Shown here: one piece after another, positions 15,585 to 27,059 of the stretch
Numbering within the stretch: the first letter of the stretch is position 1
Layout of the letters: every line of letters begins with the position of its first letter
Source: Rhizophlyctis rosea
Lineage: Eukaryota > Chytridiomycota > Chytridiomycetes > Rhizophlyctidales > Rhizophlyctidaceae
DNA: 64,000 bases
Assembly: GCA_027596075.1 (NCBI GenBank)
Contig: JADGJC010000028.1
Location: 1 to 64,000, forward strand
Direction of reading: 5' to 3'
Position numbers and translations under genes: made by a program
The notes under the pieces: model-generated
Seen by the model: the letters and a program-made list of their open reading frames with translations, nothing else
Told to the model about the DNA's origin: nothing
Database searches by the model: none

Positions 15585-16986
15585 ATGTCCACCGACAAGA
15601 TCACCCTCCTCCTCAACTGGGCCGCAAATGCCTACCACATCCCCATCTACCTTGCCCAAAAGCTCGGCCACTTCGAGCGGGAAGGCATCAAAGTAGCTAT
15701 CTTGGAGCCCAGCGATCCCAGTGATGTCACCGGTAAGCGAGATGAAACATCAGCAATGTTGAATCTCATGTTCTGAATCCACTGCCTCCAAAGAGATCAT
15801 CGGCAGCGGCAAAGTTGACATGGGTTGCAAGGCCATGATCCACACCATTGCGGCGAAGGCGAGGGGATTCAACGTCACTTCGATCGGTACCCTCCTGGAT
15901 GTAAGTAATTCAGGAAGATGAGTCGTCTACTCGTGATCCCAAGCTGACAGAAATGATAGGAACCCTTCACAGGTGTTGTGTACATCAAGTCGCAGGGCAA
16001 GATCACCGAAGACTTTCAGTCGCTTCGCGGGAAGAGGATCGGTTACGTTGGTGCGTTCCTAAGACCAACTCAAGATCCCATGGAATGGAACCTATCCCAT
16101 TGATATTTCACACAATAGGCGAATTCGGCAAGATCATCATTGACGAGTTGACTTCTCACCATGGCATGACTCCCGCTGATTACACAGGTGTGTAGCCATA
16201 CACACTGCACTTGAACTCATCCTCTAGTTTCTGACCACCTTGCCGCCTACACCACATAGCTGTCCGCGTGGGCATGAACGTCGCAGATGCCATCAAGAAA
16301 GGCCGCATCGACGCCGGTGTCGGGCTCGAGAACATCCAACAAGTCGATCTTGAGGAATGGTCTGTCGCCCAGGGCCGCTCCGCCGATGACGTCGGAATGT
16401 TGAGAATTGATGAGCTTGCTGATCTCGGTTGCTGTTGTTTCTGGTTAGTCACATCCAATCTTTGACTTATGCTTATTTGTGAAGCTCACGCATCCATCCC
16501 AATACCTCAGCTCGGTCCTTTACATCGCCAACGACTCCTTCATGTCCCAAAACCCGGAAAAGGTTGCCGCCTTCCTTCGTGCTATCAAGAGCGCCACCGA
16601 CTACATTCTCGCCAACCCTGACGAAGCGTGGAAGACCTACGTCGAGATCAAGCCCGTGCTTGGTGATGACTTGAACAAGAAGATGTTCCAAAGGAGTTTG
16701 AGATACTTCTCTCCCAGCGTCAAGGTACGCCCTTCAGGATAGTTCCATCGCTTCTGCTCAACCGGTCTCTAACATCATTCTCACACCCAACCAGAACGTT
16801 CAACGCGACTGGACCAAAGTCACAAACTACTGCAAGCGCCTCGGCATCATTGACGATAAGTTCAAGCAGAACATGACCAACCAATACGTGCCAGCTAGTA
16901 AGGAGTTTGACCGTGCCGTTGAGGAAGAGAAGAAGATTGCCGAGGCGGAGTGTGGGTGCGCTGCAGCGGAGGTGGTGGTTCGTTGA
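15585..16986 (+). CDS. THI5/NMT1-type HMP-phosphate synthase (thiamine pyrimidine synthesis)
   Basis: Converts its own active-site histidine plus pyridoxal phosphate into the pyrimidine half of thiamine; a single-turnover suicide enzyme of fungi. Seven exons follow the yeast Thi5 sequence almost along its length: [49 protein letters not shown] (the His here aligns with the consumed His66), [56 protein letters not shown], and the Cys motif GCCCF-C recreated across an intron near 16442-16510. The C-terminus ends [15 protein letters not shown]. The ATG at 15585 matches the family N-terminus exactly. It converges on the membrane-protein gene at 17239. Confidence 0.96.
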
Positions 16987-17238
16987 AGGGTCGGGATTTA
17001 GTCAAGATATCTATCTACTGTACCGATGTATGAACAATAAAGATCAATCCATCAGCACCGGATGAGTACTTGTTCCTTGATTGAACTTGTTCAAGGGGAG
17101 TGGGATCAACCCAGACCCTCCCACGGCAAGCACCGTAAAATGTATTTCGATCTATGTTACAAAAAATATTACATGGTACTTTGAGTAAAATGTACAGAAA
17201 AATAACTCCAAACGGGTATACACATCCGAAAAACAAAA

Positions 17239-18255
17239 TCAACACATATCCTCCGACCTATTAAGCGGCGCCGTCGACGAAACACTCATTACACTAAGCC
17301 CACTATCCTCTCTCAGAAACTGCCGCACCTGACTCATCCCACTACTCTGCCGCATAAACTGACGGAATTCCTGTGGTCCCGGATCATATACCAAAGGTCG
17401 TATTGCCGGCTTAATCAAACACATATAAATCGTCCGAATCAACGTACACACCCCAACCAACAACGGCAACATCTGCCCCGAATTCGTCAGATCATACGGA
17501 ACTTGGAACTCCCCTCCCCTCCACATGACGTATTCATTCAGCGCCGTCAACGTAACTAACGAAAAGGTCCCCACAACACGCAACACGCCCATTCGGGTCT
17601 GGGTCATTCCTAATTTGTCGAACTCGAGTGGCACACGGAACCGGAGATGGTCGTATTCGATGGATTGTTTGATCATGTTTGGGGTTAGGCGGATGAGATT
17701 TAGGATGGCGAAGGCGGAAAAGGCGAGGAGGAGGAAGATTTCGGCCGCGGATGGGGTGCCAGGACCCCCTATTTCGAGACAGTGTTCGCCTTGGTCTGTT
17801 CTGAGGGCTCTGGAAGCAAACCAGAGATTGAGGCCTAACGCGACGTAGAGCATGGAGAGGACACAGGCTACTGAGCCGCGGGAGGCGAGGAAGTCTGTGA
17901 AGTGCATTGCGAGGGCGGGGTAGTAGAGGGCGGTTATGAGCATCGTCATGGAGCGGAGGTATCCTTGTGCGTCTCTGTCAGATGGCGAATTCATTTAGAA
18001 GACAAGTATAACGAAAGTATCACGACGCAGCCAAACTCACGGAGCAGAAGTAATTGTCTGAACAGCAAGATTGATTGTAATGGCCGCAATGAACATATTC
18101 GTTCCGGCCGCTTCAGGAACCAACATATCTGGTCGCAAGAAGATGAAGACTAGGCCTGATAGATTCTCCGCGTATACACCAAGTCGGACTCCGAACCCAT
18201 ACACATCCATGTCTGGAGCAAAATCGCCGCACCCGCTGGGTGGGGCGGCCATCAT
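17239..18255 (-). CDS. multipass membrane protein, fungal-type, function unknown
   Basis: Two exons (18255-18041 and 17974-17239, donor GTGAGT) join in frame to 316 aa. The N-terminus, GCGDFAPDMDVYGFGVRLGV, carries the P-D-x-x-G-x-G-V-R-x-x-x-Y pattern common in uncharacterised fungal polytopic membrane proteins. Hydrophobic segments follow at roughly residues 50-75, 80-100, 110-130, 150-170, 205-220 and 235-255 (for example VACVLSMLYVALGLNLWF and IFLLLAFSAFAILNLI). The C-terminal 50 residues are hydrophilic, Ser-rich and probably cytosolic. No transporter or enzyme motif is visible. Two ATGs (18255 and 18252) are adjacent; the first is used here. Confidence 0.72.
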
Positions 18256-19172
18256 ATGTGTCCCAATGGAAGAGGGTTAGTTTTGGGTTGGTTGGGTGCA
18301 CTTGTGCTATGGTGATGTGTAGAGGGGAACGGGACGCTATTCTCGGGCTGTTGGAATTGAGAATGAGAGTGAGCACACCGGATGGGGTAAACAAATGAGG
18401 TAAACAAATCGAGTAAACAAATGAGGTATGTGGAACACGTCGGTAAGACAACGCTATTGTGTTCAACCCACCCACCATTTATATTGAGCAACTGCTGTCG
18501 GAGCACCAGATCAAAGCATAGTTTGGGATGAATCCCGGGCACCATGGATTAGGTGTATATTTCGACGAAAACCCAGATGTCGAAAGATGGAATGCACCAG
18601 GAAAAGCAGGTTGGCGGTTGAACTCTGCAGACGAAAGGACGAAGATGCCAGGCTCCAGCACACCGACACTGAACAGGCTGTTTGGCGGCGGCCCGCCTGT
18701 TGGTGATACAAGTGACACGTGCCAAAGGGCTCCGTCGCCCGCCTTCCTCGCCTCGGTTCCCCACACCGCCAGGCGTCTTCTTCACCTCCGTTACACACGG
18801 AAGCCCATGGCGGCATAACCTTCCAACCTTGCATGACCTTTTACATAAGCATTTCGCACAGCCCCCACGGAAATGTTTCTCCCTTGCCCTTCCCCATCTA
18901 GAAACTTTATCACAACCACACTCTTCCTGAGCTGTATCATCTACATTGCAGGCACATTCAATGTCACTCAATCTTCATCCCCGAAGCAAGTCGTGTTCAG
19001 TGCCCCTTTCAAATCAATCTTTTGATTCACCTCTCCTACCTGCAACAGACCCTTTATCCAAACTAAATACAATTCAAAGCAACCCCTTTGGCTAATACGA
19101 TTACTGTATCCTAAGTACAACCAGCCACCAAACGCCTCTATCTTCAAGGAACTATGGTACATCCAAGCAACT
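18256..19172. other. intergenic, no gene seen
   Basis: Upstream region of the membrane protein and 3' side of the N-glycanase gene. Cys-rich minus-strand open frames at 18549-18971 have no support. A short AT-rich direct repeat built on the motif GAGTAAACAAATGAGGTA occurs at about 18380-18430. Confidence 0.4.
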
Positions 19173-21753
19173 CTACACACAAGTCCCAACCACCCCAGCA
19201 TCCTCCTCATGCACATCCCAAACCTTCACCCCAAACACCCGATGACACTGAAAGAACCCACCCGTAGCAGCCGTAAACCCAATCCACGCTTCATCCACCC
19301 CAATCCTCTGCGCAACATCCACATTCTTCACCTCCAATACGCGTTCGTAATGCAAGCCCTTCAGAGACCCATCATTCACATCATGGGCGTCCGTCAAGAA
19401 GACGCGGATAGACCGTTGAGTAGCATCCACTGCGATGCGACAGAAGTAGATCTTGCCGTTTGCCAAGTGCGGGATTTTGGACGTCGCCCCGAGGGAATGG
19501 CGGTGGTGTGCAGAGTTGGGCTCTTCTCCTCTCGTTTGGACGCTGAATGGGAATGTTAGCCCAACATGTACTTCGATCACGTCAACCCGACACACATGGG
19601 AAAGCAAAGCTATACCTAATATGATTATCATTCGGATCCCCCATATTCCCACTCTCATAACAATCAAACTCCACCGCCAAACACTTCTCAATTCCCTCAT
19701 ACCCCAACCCCGATCCTCCACTCTCCGCCAACCCCAACGCCATATCCTCAAGCGCTTGAATAACAAACGCAAACCCGTCACCACCACCATGCGGCGGTCG
19801 TCCATTCACAGTGGTAATGACAAAGCCAAACTCAACAACAAAGGAGCGTTTAAGATTGATTTTCTTTGATACATACACCGCCCCTAATTGATCAGGTGCG
19901 GCTGGTGTGAGTTGGAGGGAGGGAACGGCATGTGATGATATTACGGGTTTTGGAAGTTCGTCATGTGTGGCGGAGCCTAAGAGCAGCTTTGAGAACAGTG
20001 CTGAAGGCGGGCCAAATACGCCAGTAGATACTTACCAACAAACGTCAGCAATTGCTCGCCGCCCGCTTGCCGGGCATCGGTTATGGTGAACAACGATGAC
20101 CCCTCTGTTGGGAGATTTTAGTGCTTGGACCTTGCAGGAGTGGTCACGGCTGGTGAACATAATGAACATACTCCTGATCCGCGTTTCTAGACCATCCGCT
20201 TCCACCTTAGACGTAGCTTCTTGAAGTGATATTTCCCCACGTGCCGCACGCCATTCCAATGCACCAGACTGTCGACCACCCTTTTCACCTTCCTTCGGAC
20301 CACGACTAGCCGCAGTCTTCAAATCCTCCTCCTCGGCTTCGTCCCTCCTTGCTAGTTCCTCCCGCACACTCTCCGGCAATATCCGCCTTCGATCACTTGT
20401 AAGATCCCTCAATGTCTTCGAAAGCAATGGATCCATTAGAAATGCTTGCAAGACTTTCCAGGACACATATGCACTGCACTAACTTCCTTCAGCCAATCCT
20501 CAGGCACCAGCGTCCTGCGTGTCAAGATTTCATCTAGTTTGCGCGTGTACCTTCTTATGACATCTACAGCAAACGTGTCGTGGCCAAAGGCAAATACGTA
20601 ATTTAAGCTCTTGCCCCATCCGACCTCGTACCTACAACTGATATCAGTGACGGCGCATAGACGTTATCACATTGCAAATACTGACATCAGCGGGGAATCA
20701 TATGATCCGGGCCCTTCACAGCAATCACAATGGACTGGATCATTCAACGATAGATACATGTGAGCATCTTGGCTAAACGTTGAGTCCAGTGTATCAAACT
20801 CACCCCAACGCTTCTCTGCTTCATTGTAGATCTCGGTCCACACCTAAGCATCGAAGTGGGTCAAAGCAATTGCCAACCATTATCGTAGCTACAATCCATA
20901 CATGATCCGTAAAGTCCAGCACATATCGAGTTTCAAATCCCATCGCTTTGCAGAATAAGCAGAAAACCTGGAAAGGTGGACTTAGCATTTCTGGTTCCAA
21001 ATCATGGTTGTAGGAAGCGTTAGCTCACGTTTGCCCATTCACCACATCGCCCACGCCGCGTTTGCATCAATTTGATAGGGTCACTGGATGGGAGATCATC
21101 ATTAGCGGCGAAACTGCTCCGAACATGTGTTCACATACTTGTATCTAGGGAACCGTGTGAATTGTCCACAAGAGGTGCACTTATAGTTTTCCACTCTGTC
21201 GCCACCATATCGTCGCTCCTCCGCAGTTGGTTCCGCACTACCTGCACCTTCTGTTGGTTGCTGGTATAATCATCAATGGCATTGAACGCTTTCGCATCGA
21301 TTGCATTGCTGGACCATGTACCTGACACCAATCGCAAGGAGGAGCGTTGACCCATGTAAAGTACTACAAGCCAGTGTCAGTAAAAAGGATGGAAAGCAGT
21401 GAATGCTAATCGCATGATAAATGTCAGCTCACTTCATTCTTAAACCATCTCAACAGTGATTTGATGAGCTCCACGTGAAAATCGGAGCCAGTGGCATCCG
21501 CGTTCTGATGAGCTTCGTCATGAAGTCTGTCCACGGGTATCTCTTCGCGTGCTTTGTCCTGGTAACGCGACGCGTGAGAACCTCCCCCTAAGCAGCGGAA
21601 TAGTTTCTTTCAAACATTGATTTGCCTGTAGTTCAAAATCCTCATATCTCAATACATGGTCCGCCGTTGACCGCAGTCTGTGCGGTTATGCAAAGCGGTT
21701 CAGTATCATTAACGCAGAGAGCCCGCATGCTGTATGTCAAACCTGTGTGCCAT
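19173..21753 (-). CDS. peptide:N-glycanase (PNG1/NGLY1 type) with a C-terminal L-type lectin domain
   Basis: Removes N-glycans from misfolded glycoproteins exported from the ER, in the cytosol/nucleus. The transglutaminase-like core is spread over many short exons: LRSTADHVLRYEDFELQ (~21700), FHVELIKSLLRWFKNE, YFTWVNAPPCDWC (first zinc Cys pair, ~21355), AEERRYGGDRVENYKCTSCG (second pair), RRGRCGEWAN (catalytic Cys, ~21060), MGFETRYVLDFTDHVW (His), EFDTLDS (Asp), YDSPLMYEVGWGKSLNYVFA. A GRQSGALEWRAARGEI motif follows (~20280), then in frame a lectin module at 19976-19173: GGGDGFAFVIQ, GGSGLGYEGI, AVEFDCYESGNMGDPNDNHI, SLGATSKIPHLANGKIY, WIGFTAATGG. Exon joins near 20440-20490 and 21590-21660 are unresolved, and the start may lie in an upstream exon. 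Confidence 0.85.
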
Positions 21754-22422
21754 TATAGCCTTCTCATCTGCACTGAAAGTTCTCGCTGAAACAGGTCCAG
21801 TCGAAGTCCCGCCGGACGCACGACGACCGGCCTGGCGCGCAAGAAATCTGCTTTCCCACCGTGAATTTGCTTAGGTCAAAAAGCGAGATATACAGCAGTT
21901 ACCGGCACTTTCACCTTTGTGCAATGTCCTGTGCAATCTGGTTACCGGTTTGCTGTTCCATTATGAAACCTTTTTGCGAACAAAATATAGCTTCTATTGA
22001 TCTAATAAAACTAGATGGCGGAATTGGGCAGAGAGGAAAGCAACGGGGAAGTGGCACACAGCCTGGAGCACATTCCATCGTGCGGGGCCTTGGGGCCAGC
22101 CCCGGGACTTGGCCCGCCACGTGCACCGTAGGCCTGGGTAGATCAACGATCCAACAAAATGAAATGAACGGAAGCATAATCAGTTCAAATCAATGTTGGA
22201 ATCGGCAAAAAAAGGGTTTGTATAAGATGATAAGATTGCGTATTTGAGTTGCTGGCACATTGATATCCTCGGGATTCACCCTGTGCGTTGTGTAGCAGCC
22301 TCACACGGAAATCGTCATCATAGCAACTGTGGCAAATTGTAAAAGCGACGTGATGCCATCATGTACTTCAGAAGAAGTTATTTAGTGTATGTTGTGACGT
22401 GTGTTCACAAATCTCTGAAGCC
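21754..22422. other. intergenic, probable 5' region of the N-glycanase gene
   Basis: Immediately upstream of 21753 the minus strand stays open back to a TAA near 21870, so an additional 5' exon is possible. The rest shows no gene. Confidence 0.35.
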
Positions 22423-22752
22423 AATCTGTGAACAGGTGTCATCAGTCGGACCTGTCAACAGGTCTCCCCAGATTGACCTGGCAACAGGTGTCGCTCATTT
22501 GACCTGTTAACAGGTTCGCTCATTTGACCTGTTAACAGGGTTCGCCATTGGACCTGTTAACAGGTTGTGCCTAGTTGACATTTGATTATTCGACCTGTCA
22601 ACAGGTCGTGCCCAGTTGACATTTGATTATTCGACCTGTTAACAGGTCATGCCCAGTTGATTTGTTAACAGGTCTAGCCCATTTGACCTGTTAACAAGTC
22701 ATGACGCTTTAACCTGTTAACAGGTCTTGCCCAATTGACCTGTTAACAGGTC
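22423..22752. repeat. 12-copy array of a 16-bp palindrome, 26-bp period
   Basis: The unit GACCTGTTAACAGGTC is its own reverse complement. Copies start at 22423, 22449, 22475, 22501, 22526, 22551, 22592, 22633, 22659, 22685, 22711 and 22737. Steps are 25-26 bp except two of 41 bp, where an extra block containing GACATTTGATTATTC is inserted. Exact copies occur at 22633 and 22737; several others differ at one or two positions and the outermost left copy is more degraded. Spacers of about 10 bp are related to each other (often ending GCCCANTT). It lies between the 5' side of the N-glycanase gene and the EMC5 gene, outside coding sequence. Confidence 0.95.
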
Positions 22753-23298
22753 TCCTCCTGTCACCATAAGGGGTGGATTCTTTTTCCCGAAAGGCCATAA
22801 CGGAACTTCATGTCGCATGCCAGACACAAATGACAACACATCCATCTAAGTGTGACAGTCGAACTATGATCAACTTGTGAAAACAGTTGGTTGTCACATA
22901 CTTTTGTGCCAGTGCAGCGCTACTATCGCTGTTTACATGGTTACAATTAAGTGGCCAAGCTGTTACGATGTGAATCTCCCATGTGGAGGCGGCAGTCCAC
23001 AGGTTTGCTTCAATGAGGTATTGTGCATCTGATGCCGCCTGAAAGCGAGTAGTTACGTGTTTTGAGAAGTCTGTCCTTGGCGGACTTTACTCCCCGAAGG
23101 CATGTCGCGGTGTGGCCGAAGACCCTGGCGTCAAATGATGGCATCGGCGATTTGACCACACCGACACGACGCCACAAACTTCACCAAACCCACATAAAAC
23201 CCACAAATGTCCTCCATCCTTTCGCATCAGCATTTCCCAGCAGTCGGCTCTAAACATATAAAAAGCGCTTTTCCCTTCCCGACACTGTAATAATAAAC
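22753..23298. other. intergenic upstream of EMC5
   Basis: No gene seen. An AT-rich TATAAAAAG-type element occurs at about 23258, roughly 40 bp before the EMC5 start codon, and could be a TATA box. Confidence 0.4.
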
Positions 23299-24162
23299 AT
23301 GCCTAACTGGCCAGGTCGCATCATATACACTGTAGGACCAACAATCTCTTCATCCTTGCCACATCCTGTGACTGACGTTGCCACGTTCTCACAGATTGGG
23401 CTCATCCTCCTCTTCCATTCCGGATATTCAGCAGTGGAACGTACGTTCTCTCACTTTGAAGGATTGTAAGACGCTCCCAACTGAATTTATTCATTCATAT
23501 AGATCTCTCCTACATCAAGCTCATCAACAAACCTGAATCCTCTCTTCCAATTGACGTAAGTTTTCTGGCCTCCCGCAACCAAGGGAAGAGACGGAAAAGA
23601 GGCACCAACGGCCAGACGCAACTATGGATGAATGCCTGATTTTGGACTTTGAGCAAACTGGCGCAACAAGGACGCGCTCAGAAGCTGTCAGCTGGCGCTT
23701 CCATGAAAACTCGTCTGAGCTGAAGTTGGTCTGGAAAAGGAGATCAACTTCAGTCCCTCCTCAACCACAGAACTTCACAATGAAAGATAATCTTTGATCA
23801 TGATGATCATTGATCTGCTGATACTGGTCATGAAACTCATGCAACAACATTCCTAACTAATCAATGACTTCCTACAGATCGTCGTTGAATGCCTAATCAG
23901 CTTGCTCCTATGCATACAAGGCATCGTCATGGTTGCGGGGGATCTGAAACCGATATCGTACGAAGCTGAAGTCGCCAAAAAGTATGGTCCTAGTCCTTGA
24001 TTTGGATGAAATCTTGACCCGCGTGACACGTTTTCATTGGTTGACATATTTGTATCTGACCCACTTTGTCATCACAGGCCGCTAGATTCCATCGACGCCT
24101 CCCCATCATTCCGATTGATCAATCACAGAGGAGCATACTTCTTCCGTCCCGCAAACGCATAG
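23299..24162 (+). CDS. EMC5: EMC5/MMGT family, ER membrane complex subunit 5
   Basis: Small two-helix subunit of the ER membrane protein complex, which inserts tail-anchored and multipass proteins. Five exons (23299-23331, 23395-23440, 23503-23555, 23878-23981, 24078-24162) total 321 nt, giving 106 aa, the usual family size. Reading: MPNWPGRIIYT, IGLILLFHSGYSAVE (first membrane helix), HLSYIKLINKPESSLPID, IVVECLISLLLCIQGIVMV (second helix), AGDLKPISYEAEVAKK, PLDSIDASPSFRLINHRGAY then FFRPANA-stop. The SYxKL, SLPIDIV and NHRGxxxFRP motifs match human MMGT1. The third intron (322 nt) is the longest. Exon 1 could also read through to 23440, but splicing at 23332 gives the family N-terminus. Confidence 0.92.
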
Positions 24163-24703
24163 TGCTAGACAACCTCACCGAGGCACTCATGTGGGCTTTT
24201 CCACACATTGTAAATACACTCGAAGTCCAATATGTAACAACGACATGTGCTTGCTACTAAAGAACTGCTTGGAAGACGACTCGCACCGCCGATCCGCCGC
24301 GACGAGATGCGGAAATATACTTTTTTCATTTTGGATATGTTCCCGCTCTAAGGAGGGAAATGCTGGTGGAAGCGACAATCATTGACGTGATATATGATGG
24401 TACATTGACCGGAGATAGTACCTGTTCCATCACCCGCTAGCGAAGACAGCATTGCAAAAGTCGCCGTCGCATGCACAACCATTTGCCACCGCGTTCTCGC
24501 ACCTATTCGATTCACTTGTTGTTCAGAATGTTATGCACTTGAGGCAACTGAAGCAATGTGTTCGCAACTTCACATAATCTACCGAAGTCTGTGACGGATT
24601 CTCCAACCCGGAGGCGCCTGTACTAAAAATAGCTCATGCATCCGAGCAGCCTATGGGACTGTTACACCACACCCGTCAAAGTTTACAGTCCAAAACGGAT
24701 ATT
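24163..24703. other. intergenic, no gene seen
   Basis: Upstream of the kinase-like gene. Short open frames on both strands have no recognisable content. Confidence 0.4.
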
Positions 24704-27059
24704 ATGGAAGGTAAGTCCGCTTCCCCGAATTGTTTCTCATTGATTTCTTGCCAACCATCAGAAATGCTCCCGTCCATATCGCTCGTATGCGGCATCGTGC
24801 AAACCGCCGTCACCATCGTTCAGACAGTGAAGTGCAACAAGCAACAATGTACCGTCCTCGCGAATCGCATGTCCGCTTTGGGAGATACGCTCAAATTGCT
24901 ATCCGATTGGCCGTCCACGGCACCACGTGCAGCAATTGAGAACTTGCATGGGTAATTTAAACTTGACGCCGATGATGCAAAAACCACTTGGTATGTCAAA
25001 AACTCACATTATCAACCCATATGCCACAGGCTAGCCACAAAGATCAACGCCTACCTCTCCAAACTCACAAAACGCACCATAATCGAAGAATTCCTCCTCT
25101 TCCCCGAAACCGCCACCAAACTGGGCGAATACTCCGCTCGTCTCACGAACGTCATCACCGATCTCAATCTCGCCACTGCTATCAAGGACGCCAACTACCG
25201 TGATGCCGACCGAGCTGCCAGGAAGGAAGACCAAAAGAGGATGGACGAGCAGTTGCAGAAGTTGCTTACGAATCAGCATGTTATTTTAGATGCCGTGAAG
25301 GCGGGGAATAGGAGGATTCTGGAGGCGTTAGATGCCTTAGAGAAGAAGAAGGCTGGTGGGACTGGTGGGGAGGGGGACGAGGTGGAGACCAAGTTCGCCA
25401 AAGCAGCTATCGACATTCTCTCCCGGTCTTGCTCGAAGATGGATTTAGAGATATTGAAGCTCAGCAACAGTGCTTGGAGCATCACCACTTTCGACTTGGA
25501 GTTTGGGGACTTGATTGCGGAGGGAGGGTTTGGGTTAGTTTATGAAGGGACGTTGCACGGCCATACGCCAGTGGCGATCAAGCAGTTACGGGATGCTTTG
25601 CATGACACGAGGGATTTGAAGAGTTTCGTGCATGAGGTTTCGGTTTGGCATTTGTTGAGATTCCCATACATTCTGCCGCTGTTGGGGGCGAGTATTAAGT
25701 CCAGTCCGCCGTTGATGGTTTCCCCTTTGATGAGGAACGGAAATGTTAGTCAATGTAAGTTTTCCGCTGTGGCTCTATCACATTCATTACGTGAAATCAA
25801 AGCCTCACCCATGAATGATTCTGATCCATCGTCTGCAGATGTCACCAACCATCCCGATGCGGCCTTGTCCCTCCTGTACTAAACAGCCCAGGCCCTCGCC
25901 TTCATGCACGCTAAATCCATCGTCCACGGCGATATCAAATCCCTCAACGTCCTCGTCAACGAAGGCGGTCACGCCCAAGGTGACAGACTTCGGCTTTGTT
26001 GCCGTTCGCTCCTCGATGAACAGCCGTGCCTACCGCTCCTACACCTCGGGTCCCGGAAGCTTACGCTGGTCTGCTCCTGAACGATTGGAAGGGGAACCGG
26101 TATCAAAAGCGACAGATGTTTATTCCTTTGGTATCCTCTGCTGGGAATTAGTTAGTGGAGGGGCTCTGCCATATGAACACGTCTTCGACAACGACATCAT
26201 GATCCGCATGGTTCGGGAGGGCAAGCGACCACCACGACCGGATAGCTGTAGTAGTCCAATGTGGGAGTTGATGGAAGCGTGTTGGCATCGGGAACCGGCG
26301 AACCGCATCTCCATGCAGGAAGCTGTCGCAAGACTGAGCTCGCTTCAAGTTACGGGACAGACAGGACCGACTCCGAAGTTTGAGATGGCTAGCGTAGTTG
26401 ACTCCGCCTATGGTTCGGTCTACCTAGGAGATCAAAGAACCGCCTCCCCTCAGCGCCAACATCCCACCCCAGCAGCGATTGCAACGCCCCCATCTGCTCG
26501 AGAAGTGCCAGACGTCAAGGTCATCACATTAGCAGCCAAACCTCCTTCCGCAACCACGTCGTGGGTCCTTCCGCCGAAAGAATTGCTCAACCCAAAGGGC
26601 AAGAAAACATATCCCGGCGACTACGTCCTTCCCACAGATTTCCGTCCGGAATTCGCTGGAGAAATCAAAGACTTGCTGTCCATCTACGAAGATCAGAAGT
26701 TCAGCTTCGGCGGATTTGACGATATTTTGTGTGCGGTGTTTGGATTGATTCCGCTCTTTGGACCAATTGGCATTCATTACTACCAAAAATCCAAGATAGA
26801 AGCTGATATGCTGAAAGGATGGTCTCAGTTCTTTGAGAATGCGAGGTATATTGGTTGGACGGTAATTGAAAGTGCGACGGAACCGCCTGTGTTGTGTAAA
26901 CTAGAGAAAGGAGGTATTCATGTCGAATTCCAGGCGAAGTGGCGGAAAATCAGGGCGAAAGAGAGAGCAGCAACGTGGGACAGGATCCAGCATCCTGACC
27001 TTTTGGAGGAACCAGTGTGCTTGCCCAAGATTGTAGTGACTAGGGCCTCAAAGTCTTAA
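24704..27059 (+). pseudogene. MLKL/HeLo-like helical N-terminus plus TKL-type kinase, interrupted
   Basis: Exons begin 24704, with introns at about 24711-24769, 24955-25030 and 25756-25840. The N-terminal ~170 residues are helical (VCGIVQTAVTIVQTVKC, LATKINAYLSKLTKRTIIEE, LGEYSARLTNVITDLNLA), resembling the four-helix bundles of MLKL, plant MCA/ADR1-like or fungal HeLo-like proteins. A kinase follows: IAEGGFGLVYEG (P-loop), VAIKQL (Lys), HGDIKSLNVLV (HGD for HRD), KVTDFGFV, WSAPERLEGEP, DVYSFGILCWELVSG. The tail contains a hydrophobic Gly-rich segment (DDILCAVFGLIPLFGPIGI). Two lesions break the kinase: an in-frame TAA at 25880-25882 inside helix E, and a one-base shift between about 25961 and 25978 before DFG. 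These may be real decay or sequence error. An upstream in-frame ATG at 24653 is an alternative start. Confidence 0.75.

Noticed and set aside
18549..18971. Cys-rich secreted protein on the minus strand
   Set aside because: No signal peptide, no regular Cys spacing, and the stretch overlaps the likely promoter of the membrane-protein gene.
20001..20035. 35-nt intron in the N-glycanase gene
   Set aside because: The same donor with the next in-frame acceptor (AG at 19978-19977) gives a 59-nt intron of normal size; the two options differ by eight codons.
22423..22752. CRISPR array
   Set aside because: The genome is eukaryotic; spacers are only about 10 bp and related to each other, repeats are 16-bp palindromes, and there are no cas genes.
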